Shown piece after piece: positions 47,093 through 56,757 of a stretch of DNA of 64,000 nt. The stretch comes from Gelatoporia subvermispora B (taxonomy: Eukaryota > Basidiomycota > Agaricomycetes > Polyporales > Gelatoporiaceae), in the NCBI GenBank assembly GCA_000320605.2, contig KB445795.1:1660693-1724692 (forward strand), written 5' to 3'. A program made the position numbers and the translations under genes. Under the pieces are notes generated by a model. The model had not been told where the DNA came from and made no database searches. It worked only from the letters and a program-made list of their open reading frames with translations. Numbering within the stretch: position 1 is the first letter of the stretch; every line of letters starts with the position of its first letter.

Positions 47093-48028
47093 CTACGACC
47101 TCTTCATCAACTCCGCGAATCCCCCCGCTTTCTTGATAGCGCGACTTAGCTCGCCCGCTGTGCGTTGGTTAGGATTCAGCTTTCGATCCCGTGCCATAGC
47201 CTCCACGTCTTCTTTGTATTTCTGCACTAATCGACCAAGTGTCGCCACTTCGCCCGCCGAAGCGTAGCGCTTGCGCCCAGTTTGAGATTCCGATAGGTGT
47301 TCCAGCACTGAGTCAAGCACCCGCGGATCAGCGGGGGGCACAGATGGCATAGTCAGACCATCCGGACGAACGCTCACCTTGCACAACACGAGAGCCACTG
47401 TTGTCTATTTGGCGGGTCCTCGGATGAGTCCCAAGGCCAACCCAGCCCGCTTGCTGATCGTCATCGGCTGGGTTAGGGATGGCCTCAATCTCCTCCTCCT
47501 CCGGAGCTGCTTCCGGCTCTTCTTCGCCCATCTCAACGTCGATAATGTTGCCATCTTCGTCTCGAATAATTCTGCCGTAACCCTTCGGAATGGCTCCGCT
47601 ACCGGAAGACGGGCTGGACGAAGACGCTTCTGGCGTTGCTGAAGAACCTCCTGCGGTGAGACCCTGTCGATCAAGCGGTCGCTCCACCCCACCGGACGCT
47701 GTAGGATTCAGCGAGGCGACGAGACCCAGTGCTTCGTAGCTAGACAGAATAGAATAGTGGCGTCTAGATGATTGCATGCGCGGTGGAGAGGACATGTCTT
47801 ACTTTTGTCTGACAGTCTTGTGCGAGTCCCATGCCTCCTGCAAAACTTTAGGCCCGCGAATTGCTGAGAAGTCATGCAGATCAACCAACACTGCTCCCGG
47901 GCCCGGACACTGACGCAGACAAATTACCTACGTGGTTGTTTCTTTAGAATCTTCTGTGCACGTCGAGAATGGTGGACAGGCTTGTGCGATCCAGAGCGCA
48001 ATTTTCTTCGTTGGCGAGGGTTGGCCAT
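47093..48028 (-). CDS. NOP16: Ribosome biogenesis protein NOP16
   Basis: Four exons, 48028-47932, 47863-47803, 47739-47378 and 47307-47093, give 244 residues. NOP16 is a nucleolar component of 66S pre-ribosomes. The N-terminus MANPRQRRKLRSGSHKPVHH, then SRRAQKILKKQPPIRGPKV and LQEAWDSHKTVRQNYEALGL is diagnostic. It is followed by VASLNPTASGGVERPLD. The middle has the EGYGRI-like block (PKGYGRIIRDEDGNIID) and a Glu-rich stretch. The C-terminus has VQKYKEDVEAMARDRKLNPN and QRTAGELSRAIKKAGG. The gene is divergent from QCR10 across 278 bp. Confidence 0.95.
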
Positions 48029-48306
48029 GGCGGAAGGAGGTTAGAAGGACACCGAGTGTATCGAGAATAGCTACAGAAGAGAGAATAATGATACAGAAGC
48101 CAGAGCCCGAGGAGATTGAGTGGAGTGAGAGAGCCAACCACCAGCTGGAAGTTTTGCCGACCAAAATGGCAGCGACGCTGTCGAGCCGCTTATGCCCGTG
48201 CAGCGCGGCCTCGGGCGTTGACGCGACTTCTTGGTCTTGCATTCTACCCCCACCGCGCATCTTCTCTCCACATCTCGCTGCCTCTCGGGCTTCACATACC
48301 GTAGAA

Positions 48307-48717
48307 ATGGCTCAAGTAGCATTCCGCTCCGTTCCTCCGACCAAGGTCGCCAACAACGTACGCAAGATAATATGACGTTCGCATATCTGCTTGGGGCGGC
48401 TCACGCGCATTACATCTAGTTCCTCCGTGCATGGGGCCCGACCCTTGGTCTCTGGGGAGTCGGAGGTGGTCTTTTCGTGCTCCACGTAAGTCAATGGTGC
48501 ACAATTTACGCCAAGCTACAATCGTTCTGAACACGGATATCCTCCTGCCAGTTCCTCTCTGCGACGCCGCTGGTCAAGCGTGAAGTTCTGAGCAAAGTTC
48601 CCGTGGTGAGTCTGGGAACGCTAAGCATTTCTTTGGCAATGGCCCGCTAACAATCGTCTCAAACAGATTGGGAATTACTGGGCGGACAACACGCCTGAGT
48701 CGGACAAGCCGTTCTAG
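48307..48717 (+). CDS. QCR10: Cytochrome bc1 complex subunit 10
   Basis: Four exons, 48307-48357, 48420-48485, 48552-48605 and 48667-48717, give 73 residues; the protein is fragmented into pieces of 17-22 codons. It is a single-span accessory subunit of mitochondrial complex III. A hydrophobic segment (LGLWGVGGGLFVLHFLS) is followed by the family signature PLVKREVLSKVPVIGNYW and the end TPESDKPF, which matches basidiomycete QCR10. Its size and the phase-0 introns all agree. Each exon is too short to stand out alone. Confidence 0.9.
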
Positions 48718-48732
48718 AGCTCTAGAGCTCTA
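48715..48732. repeat. 18-bp perfect palindrome at the QCR10 stop codon
   Basis: TAGAGCTCTAGAGCTCTA equals its own reverse complement and consists of overlapping AGAGCTCT units. It begins with the QCR10 stop codon. It could form a short hairpin in the 3' end of the transcript. Confidence 0.7.
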
Positions 48733-48876
48733 CTTGAGTACCCACGCGAATAGAGTCGTGTTGATAGAAAGCTGGGAACCCGAAGCGTGCTGCCGTGATG
48801 TTACACAAACGACAACTGAATAAGCCCATCACCACAACAAATCCATCTCGCCTTTCGCCTCGCGTTACGTCTCCCA

Positions 48877-50224
48877 TTACATCTTCGAGGGCGTCCATTC
48901 TGATGGCTGCAGCCCACTCGTGAGATCGATCCCCAGCTTTTCCTCCAGCTTCTTGATAGCTTCACGGGATCCCCCGATGGGCACATCTTGGGAAGTCGGC
49001 GATTAAGAAATTAGACTGTCCCCATACCGTTGCGGGAGAAACCACTCACGGATGACCTCCATTCCGAGCTTTTGAGCTGCCTTCAAATTTCTACGCCGCA
49101 TCAGATCGCGCTTGTTCAAACAGCATGGAAGAACGGGTGAAACGTTTGCTCACATGCCCAAGTCGTCGAGAAAGACTGCCTCATTGGGCTGGATGCCGTT
49201 GCGTTTACATGCTAAGAGATAGAATTCAGGCTCAGGCTTCCTAAAGTTCCGGATCATGCTTGAGTGCCGCTGCCCTCGGTCACATTGGCAACATATGGCC
49301 TACCGCATGCCAAACGTGCTCGAGTCGCAAAAATCGTCGAAAAGGGCGCGCAGGTGCGACGGTGTGGGTCCCTCGTGCCACCCGAGGAACGCCAGCTCGG
49401 ATTCGACCGTAAACCGAGTGCCTTGCGCCGCCGATCGCGGCAATTCACGCACATCAATATCGGTCTTTGCAAAATTGTTAGTGAGAGCGATAACGCGCCA
49501 TTTCCCAGCGGCTGCAGCGCGACCAGAACGTTCAGTGCTCCGCAAACGGTGCTAGAGAACTCGCTGAGACGCGCCTTTAATGCGGCGAATCGCTTGGACG
49601 ACCACCTCGTCCAAGGTTCCAGCCTCGCGCATCATTCTGCCAAAGAGCTGGACGCTGTCAGACCTGCCAACGACCGTTAATCCCGCCATACCTCGCGCCC
49701 ATCTATGTTCAGCCCATCGGGCAGCTGCGGACATTCTGCAGGAATTGGCGTTCCAGCGGCGAGCGGCGCATTTACAAATGGCGGACGCGCCTATGCCCTT
49801 GCGTCTGCAGTATTCCGCATACCATGCATTTCCCGCCTTGGTATCGGACAGCTCGCGCCCAAATTCGGCGTAAAATTCGAACAGGGGTATCTCGCCACGT
49901 TCGAACTTCTGCCATGCGCCATGTGCGCCCCGCCCTTGTCTGAAATTCGTGAGTCCGGGCTGCCTCTGATTGGGAAATGGCGAGACACGCACATGGAACA
50001 ATTGATGTAGTTCGGCGGGATGCCATATTCCCTCTCATACGCCGCGATGGCTATGAGCGGGCTGCGGCAGACAACACCACCTATCTGGGTTGACTCAGCG
50101 CATCAGACGATCCCGGACGACTTTGGGTACTCAATGGCGATAGGCATGGGGCGGGTCAAATGTAACCCATGCTCATGCGCGTACTCACATCAAAGATGAC
50201 AGCTTTCAGATGCGGAGAGCTCAT
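48877..50224 (-). CDS. HAD-superfamily hydrolase (epoxide-hydrolase N-domain / ACAD10 phosphatase type)
   Basis: Nine exons: 50224-50189, 50084-49993, 49939-49791, 49735-49692, 49647-49575, 49511-49304, 49240-49154, 49090-49050 and 48986-48877, giving 279 residues. HAD motifs are in order: VIFDIGGVVCRSPL (nucleophile Asp), IALTNNFAKT, KPEPEFYLLACKR (Lys) and AVFLDDLGINLKAA (acidic pair). The typical second Asp of motif I is Gly here, as in FDLGGV-type members, so phosphatase activity is not assured. INCSIQGRGAHGAWQKFERG and FGRMMREAG match the fungal subgroup. Two introns, 49790-49736 and 49574-49512, both start with GCGCGT: they are GC-AG introns. The joins KGI-ECPQLPDG and RIK-AAGKWRV restore the conserved sequence, and no GT donor fits the phase. 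Confidence 0.92.
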
Positions 50225-51875
50225 GCTAGGGTATGATAACGGTGTGGCCTGGTCTTGGAACCAGTACGCCTCAGCCTGGATTGTCTGGGCTGCCGCCCCA
50301 ACCTTAGAGGAGCGCTTCGGTGAGACGCGCCAAGTCGCGCGCAGCCACAGGAGACGCGCATCGCAAATCACGTGGACTGGAGATCGACAGATCTCTGACC
50401 TTCGATTGGCGGAGGACTGGCCCGGCCCGTGTATTCCGTATCTTGGCCTCGCCGTTGTATGTAGGCTGACATTATCTGCTCTTGTCTTCCTCCGCTTCTC
50501 TCGATAGGACTCACCCGTGGGCGCACCATTTTCTTTAGAACTGAGCTTGCATGATTTGAATATTCCGGCTGCTGAGTGGAGTGCTCCAATTCGAGACTGG
50601 AATACTCAGATAGACTCCTCAAGTCTGTGGCGGCGACACATTTACCTCGGTTTGGTTGCCTTGTTCTCAGGAGAAGTCTAAAGAGGCTCGCGGGTGTCCG
50701 TAACGTGGTTTTCATATCTGTCAGTTAAAAAAAAGAAGGTAAGTCGCTCATTATGTCTGTCGAACAAGGCTAATCATGACGTCTTAAGACATGCCCAAGG
50801 TATGATTGCATCGTCCGCGGACGCTCTGTAGAGGCGCGAAGACAAGCATACGATACTCCGCATGCGCAAGCATGTGCCTCTTAGACTGCACTTCATTTAT
50901 CCTGACTAAACATACAGCATCCGGGCCTACTGCGAGGACCGTGGCTGCTCATGTCCCATTCTCTTGCTAGAACTTCCGACATCACCGAGTGGGGCTGAGC
51001 ACAGTAAGCCCCACATGCAAAGCTTACCACTCAGAAAGTGGCGCTTGCATCATGGTGGATGCGCCGAGCACAGTCCAGCGTTCGAGCTCTTGCGCAGGGG
51101 ACTATCGGAATTCTCTGAAATGCTTCGTCAGGTTCTCGGGCATCCTCGCCGACTCCTGCGAGAAAGGCAGCGCTGCACGGATGACTGAGTTCACAAGAAG
51201 CATGATCATCAGGTACTCTTCCATCGGCCGAATGTGTTGTCTGCGCGTCCGCGGCGTCGCGCCGGATATTCTCCCGTACCTAGGCTCGTACTGTTCGAGG
51301 ATTCAATAAGGGTCTGGATCTGTTTCATTGATGGGTCGAAAGGAAGCACTTCTGAGTTATCCTACCCGAGCCCAGCCACATGTCCACGGGAAATATAATT
51401 TGGTGCGAATGGTGCGTATAATGAACGAAGCAAGATCTGCTATCCTGATGAACTTCCTGCGTCTGTGCTCCATCTTTGCCGCACATGCCCGCTCGTGGCC
51501 AGTCCCGGTGAACGTGGACCGCTGAGTTGTTTTGACTCTCGAGCGTCTTGTGGGAGCTATGCACGATGGCGCGCCGCGCGGGTATTCGATCCGGCGCAGT
51601 GAGCGCAATATTGAGACCACATTCCCCTTTGGTGCTTTCCGGCACCTCGTCTCAGATTGCTACTCACCTGCTACATACACTCTCTGGACTGCACATTTGT
51701 TGCAGGGACTGCGAGCGGTCCAGGTATGTGTCAGCCCAGGAGCGTGAGTGGCCTTATGGGGCTGTATCGGAGCTAGGAAGCGCCCAAATGAGCCTGGGAC
51801 GGCCTCCCAGGACGGACGTCGACATTGACTGCTGCATCAGCTCCTAGGGTTCTATCGTCTTCATCATCTACCTCC
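50225..51875. other. Gene-poor interval, 1.65 kb
   Basis: Between the divergent starts of the HAD hydrolase and penta-EF-hand genes. Open frames are short, overlap in both directions and show no motifs. No element is recognised. Confidence 0.45.
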
Positions 51876-53025
51876 ATGTCTCTGCGTTATAGCTCCAGTC
51901 AACATCGTCAGTATCGTGGTAGCCCAGCACCTCCTCAGAGCATAAGCCCCACCGCGTCGTATGGCAGTGCATCCTCAGGCTACGGTGGCGCGTCATACGG
52001 CAACGCTGCTCAGGCTGGATATGGCGGCTATGGCCTTCAGGGTCCTCCTCCGGGCGCTGACCCGCAGCTCTGGCAATGGTTTTCCGCTGTGGACGCGGAT
52101 CGCTCTGGTCAGATTACTGTGAATGAACTGCAATCAGCTCTTGTAAATGGTGTGTGAGGCAAACTGGTCAAGTTTCATGACATATCTTAGGTTTCGGCAG
52201 GAAACTGGACGAGTGAGTAAGCTCCCTGTATGCAGCCAGCATGACTACCGTCAGCGCCAGGCGGCCTTGACGAGCTCGATATGCAGCTTCTGTTGGGACC
52301 TTAACTCATGGCGTGTTGCAGAATTTGACCTTGACACTGTCAAGATGCTGATGAATATATTCGTGCGTTCTTGTGCTGAGTGCCTGGCCTCAAAATGTGA
52401 TTAATGCTTATCGCGGCAGGACACGGATCGTAGTGGCGCCATCGGCTTCAATGGTACAGTTGTGCCTCGGTAACGGCAGTCCGCTTCTTATTGATCTCAT
52501 CGACGCAGAATTCGCTGGACTGTGGAAGTATATACAGGATTGGCAGAACGTGTTCAAGCACTTTGATCGGGATAGATCGGGGTCCATTGATGGTCGTGAG
52601 CTTGCAGAGGCGCTACGCAGCTTTGGATACAACCTGTCTCCTGCCATCTTGACTTTGGTTGAGCAGAAATACGGTGCGGCACGTGCCATCGTTGCGGCTC
52701 GACATTTACTGATTAGCAATTATTACTCTTGTGTAGCCTCTGGGCCTTCACCTGGATATGGCCCTCCGCCCGGCATTACGTTCGACCGTTTTGTGCGGGC
52801 GTGCGTAGTCGTCAAATCGTTGACAGAAGCATTCCAGCAGTAAGTAAAACTTCCATAGTGTGCGCAATTACCCGACGTCCGACGACATGTCACAGATGCG
52901 ATGGTGATCGGGACGGATGGATCCAGTTGAATTACGAGGACTTTATGAAGGTCAGCGACATGGACTCGGTGACATTGGATCATTGCTGATAGCCTGTCGT
53001 TTAGATATTCCTTAGTGCGCCGTAA
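51876..53025 (+). CDS. Penta-EF-hand calcium-binding protein (ALG-2/PEF1-like)
   Basis: Eight exons: 51876-52149, 52201-52212 (12 nt), 52322-52362, 52420-52453, 52509-52673, 52737-52839, 52896-52950 and 53005-53025, giving 234 residues. The N-terminal 60 residues are Gly/Tyr/Ser/Pro-rich, as in ALG-2 and PEF1. Calcium loops are visible as DADRSGQITVNEL, DTDRSGAIGFNEF, DRDRSGSIDGREL and DGDRDGWIQLNYEDF, with a degenerate fifth hand at the end. Such proteins link calcium to ESCRT, ER exit sites and membrane repair. The 12-nt exon supplies Gly-Asn-Trp-Thr, giving NGNWTKFDLDTVKMLM, the conserved start of EF-hand 2. Confidence 0.94.
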
Positions 53026-53501
53026 AGTGACGTCTTGCATACCGTGCAGCAGTGCAAACCATTGAATGTCGTATTTATTCGGATAGTAGTGTACGATGCA
53101 CGCACGGAGATGTGCGAATGTGCTGCTGAGATAAACGACTTACTGTAACGCGATAGTGAAGGTACAATCGGTGCCCGTGTGGTTGTGTGCGCGGTGGCAG
53201 GAAAAGCCGATACCGAAGGCCGAGGTACGCGGTGGGCACTGGGCAGCAATGAGTCGGACTGAGTGAGGCCGCGGAGGCAAGAGGCGGGTGGGGCGGGCCG
53301 GATGCGCTCATTGTTCCGCCACAGGGACGGGGATATCACGTGGGAAACCCCGGTGATGCGCTGAGCCCGAGAGGGAGACATCCTCAACCGTTGGGATGCC
53401 TGCACGCTGATTGGGTTGCCCCATCGTCTCACAAGTCTTCCCCAGCATTGACCCACGTTAAGGTCCATCCTCGTTCCTTCAGATCTTTGTCTTGAACCAC
53501 C
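53026..53501. other. Promoter region of the acyl-CoA synthetase
   Basis: 476 bp upstream of the acyl-CoA synthetase, downstream of the penta-EF-hand gene. A GATTGGGTT segment near 53410 contains an inverted CCAAT box. No gene recognised. Confidence 0.4.
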
Positions 53502-56462
53502 ATGTCCAAGTTCAACCTCCCTAGCCCCTTCCCCGAGAACGTCGATTACAAGAAGCAATGCGTCGAAGTCCCCGGTACGAAGAGGCCCGGCCAGACAGGT
53601 GCGCTCCAAATCCGAATATGCCTCTCGCGATCTGACGCATATACTCGTTTCTTATCCCAGCCCACTACCGTAGCTGTAAGATCCTCGCACCTCTTTCGGT
53701 TCAAAGCTTGATTCAAACGCTCATGTGATCCACACAGCTATTTATGAATGGCTCACCGTTGATTCGCCGAACGCGCTGCGTACTCTTGTGCAGCTGTATA
53801 ACGAGGGTCTTGCACGAGCAGGAGACAAGCCTTTCCTTGGACACCGTCCCCAAATCTCCATCAATCCTCCTAAGTTCGCTGACCACTACGTTTGGGAATC
53901 ATGGCGTTCCGTAGACGCGCGCCGGCGGGCCATTGGCAGTGGGCTACAGAAGTTGTTCCGCACCGGTGTTCTCGGGGGAGGCGAGTTAGAGACTGTCGGC
54001 ATTTGGAGCCGTAACATCCCAAGTACGCATGTCCAAACGCATCGTCATGTGTGCTCACTGACCACGTTCGCACAGACTGGCAAGTTGTCGACTTGGCGTT
54101 GCAGGGTTACGGGAAGGTGGGCGTCAGCTTGTATGAGACCCTCGGGAAGGATGCAGTAGGCAAGTACTTGGAACCACTCTCCTTATGGTCGATTCTCACG
54201 ACCGTATTCCATTCCGCCCACAGAGTACATGTACGCGTGCCTTTAACTGGTCAGGAGGATCATGGCTCTGACGGCGTTACAGTATCAATCATGCAGAGTT
54301 GACTGTCGTGTTTACGACAGTCGACCATATTCCGGCTCTCCTCAAATTGGCGCCAAAGATCCCCACCGTCAAGTTGATTGTTGCCATAGACGAGCTGTCC
54401 CCTGAGAGCAAGAGGATTCTTGCTGAGTGGGGTCAGGAACGCAATGTCAAAGTTCAGGACCTCCCAGAGTGTACGTTTTCATGGCTTCCCCTGGTCAAAT
54501 GCTCACGGATGATTAGTTGAGGCCTTTGGTAACGCCAACCTCTCAGAGCCTGTCGACGCGACGCCCGACACTATTGCCACTATTTGCTACACCTCCGTAA
54601 GTCCGATGAGAATAAATTACTACAAAACCTCCTGATTGTTGCATAGGGCACTACTGGCAACCCGAAAGGTCGAGACTGCTTCAACTTTTTTCCACTTCTC
54701 GGTGTTCTGATCTTATCGACTAAATAATAGGTGTCCTGCTCACTCACGGAAACTTGGCAAACGCTACCCAGGCGAATTTGACAGGTTTCACGGTGACAGG
54801 CGACATTGTCGAAGTATCGTTCCTTCCCCTGGCGCATATCTTCGAGGTACTCCCTACCCGAAAAATTACGATTGACCGCAGACTTACGTGCCATAAATTT
54901 AGCGCGTTATGGAATTGTGTGTTATGGCACAAGGGGGACGGATTGGGTTCACCAGTGGCAGCCCTCTCCTGCTGCTTGAAGACATGCAGATCCTGAAGCC
55001 AAATTTCTTCCCGTCTGTTCCCCGTGTCCTGAACAGGCTGTACCAGGCAGGTATGGCAGCGGCTGCTGCCCCTGGCTTGAAGGGTGCTCTGTTTAGACGT
55101 GCCTTAGCGGTTAAACTCCAGCGTCTACGGACGACCGGCCAACATACCCATGCAGTTTGGGATCGTCTAGTCTTCAACAAGGTACGCCAATTCATGTCAG
55201 GTGTACGTCTGAATTCCGCATCTCAAATTCCATGTCAGATTGCGGCTATGCTTGGTGGGAACTTGCAGCTCGTTGCTTGCGGTTCCGCACCCATTAGCGC
55301 TGCTGCAATGGACTTCCTGAGGGTTGCGCTAGGTTCCGTTATACTGGAAGGTGTGTTACTGTTATTCCCTTGAGATGTAGGAAGGCTCATTTCAGTTTTA
55401 GGGTGAGCGAACGCTTTTGCTTGATGCAATGATTATCCTAGGAACTAACATACCGCAGTTATGGTATGACGGAGAATTGCGGTACCTGTGTGCGCGTTTG
55501 GCCGGATGACCCATCTTCCAGCGGCACGGTCGGTCCCCCCGTTGCCAACACAGAACTCAAGCTTGTCGATGTGCCTCAGATGGGTTACACATCAGAAAAC
55601 AAACCCAACCCTCGTGGCGAGATTTGCATCCGTGGCGATCACAAATTCAGTGGTTATTACAAGGGTATGTCAGATAACCTCTCAGGTTGCGATTTTGCGA
55701 GGCTACATAATACACAGATGAGAAGAACACCAAGTCGACGCTCGACGAGGAGGGCTGGCTGCACAGCGGTGATGTCGGAGAGATTGACAGCTGCGGACGC
55801 CTCAAGATTATTGATCGTGTTAAGGTAAGCCCACAAGCTGTCAGCAATGCAGGTGGGACGATTATTGAAGCAAATGCACAGAACATCATGAAGCTTGCTC
55901 AGGGCGAGTACGTGGCCCTTGAGCATGTCGAGAACGTGTACAGCGCATCGCCTGTCGTCGCCCAGATCTTCATCTACGGCGACTCGTTGCAGTCTTACCT
56001 TCTCGCTGTCGTGGTACCGGAACCCACACAGCTGTCCCTGATCGCGTCAAACGTTCTTGGCAAGAAGGTAGCCCCCGAAGATACTGCCGCACTAGAGGAG
56101 GCCATCACGGACCCGCGCGTGAAAACGGTCATCCTGAACGAGCTTCAGAAAGAGGCTAATGCCAGGAAGCTCAAGGGGTATGTAGACGGGGTCGTGTGTC
56201 TTTGAAGAATGTCACCTCATACCATTTCATAGCTTCGAGATGATCAAGCGTGCCCACTTCACTCTGGAGCCGTTCACTCCGGAGAATGGCTGCCTCACTC
56301 CGACGCTCAAAATCAAAAGGTAAGAGAGTTGCAGAATATCGGAACTCCCATCTGATCTTCCCAATTTTAATTCTCAGGAAGGAAACATACACGAAATACA
56401 AGACCGAGCTGGACAACCTATATAATCTCGGCGAACCCGCTGGATCTGGCTCGAAGCTGTAA
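53502..56462 (+). CDS. FAA2: Long-chain acyl-CoA synthetase, peroxisomal
   Basis: Sixteen proposed exons: 53502-53598, 53738-54022, 54076-54159, 54224-54230, 54283-54470, 54517-54596, 54647-54668, 54731-54846, 54903-55181, 55239-55350, 55402, 55459-55664, 55718-55824, 55882-56177, 56233-56319 and 56378-56462, giving 683 residues, normal for the family. It activates fatty acids to acyl-CoA with ATP. The AMP-binding motif CYTSGTTGNPKGVLLTHGN, LPLAHIFERVMELC, VILEGYGMTENCG, EGWLHSGDVGEID and GRLKIIDRVKNIMKL are all present. The C-terminus is SKL, a canonical peroxisomal targeting signal, hence FAA2-like. The intron 54160-54223 is GC-AG, followed by a 7-nt exon. A 1-nt exon at 55402 is needed to give EGYG in frame. 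Confidence 0.93.
55402..55402 (+). other. Putative single-nucleotide exon of the acyl-CoA synthetase
   Basis: The G at 55402 lies between an acceptor (TTTTAG, ending 55401) and a donor (GTGAGC, starting 55403). With it, introns of 51 and 56 nt replace a single 108-nt gap, and the glycine codon GGT is assembled from 55350, 55402 and 55459. Without it the frame shifts and reaches a stop within three codons of the join. Confidence 0.6.
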
Positions 56463-56757
56463 TGGCTTCCATCCGACTGGATGGACAGAGTTAGGTTGTA
56501 CGTCCAGGTGCTTCTGGCGGTCCCGAGATCTGCTTGCTATCTATCGCATGCGACTTTATAGACACACCTGCTATAATCGTCCATGTCTATTGTACATCAC
56601 CCCCATCTATTGAATGTTGTAACATCCTGGTTGGAATCTATTCTACATTGCGTATGTAGGCGGGGTGCGATATTCTGAGCAACATAAGAAGGGAAGAGTC
56701 GAGCCTTGTCGACTCGAGTATGTATATTTCTACAGCTATGGAGCAGTGTTTGGAATT

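Noticed and set aside
55381..55402. A 22-nt or 7-nt exon in place of the single-nucleotide exon in the acyl-CoA synthetase
   Set aside because: Both keep the frame but insert seven or two residues inside the invariant E-G-Y-G motif, so the 1-nt exon fits the family better. They remain the main alternatives.
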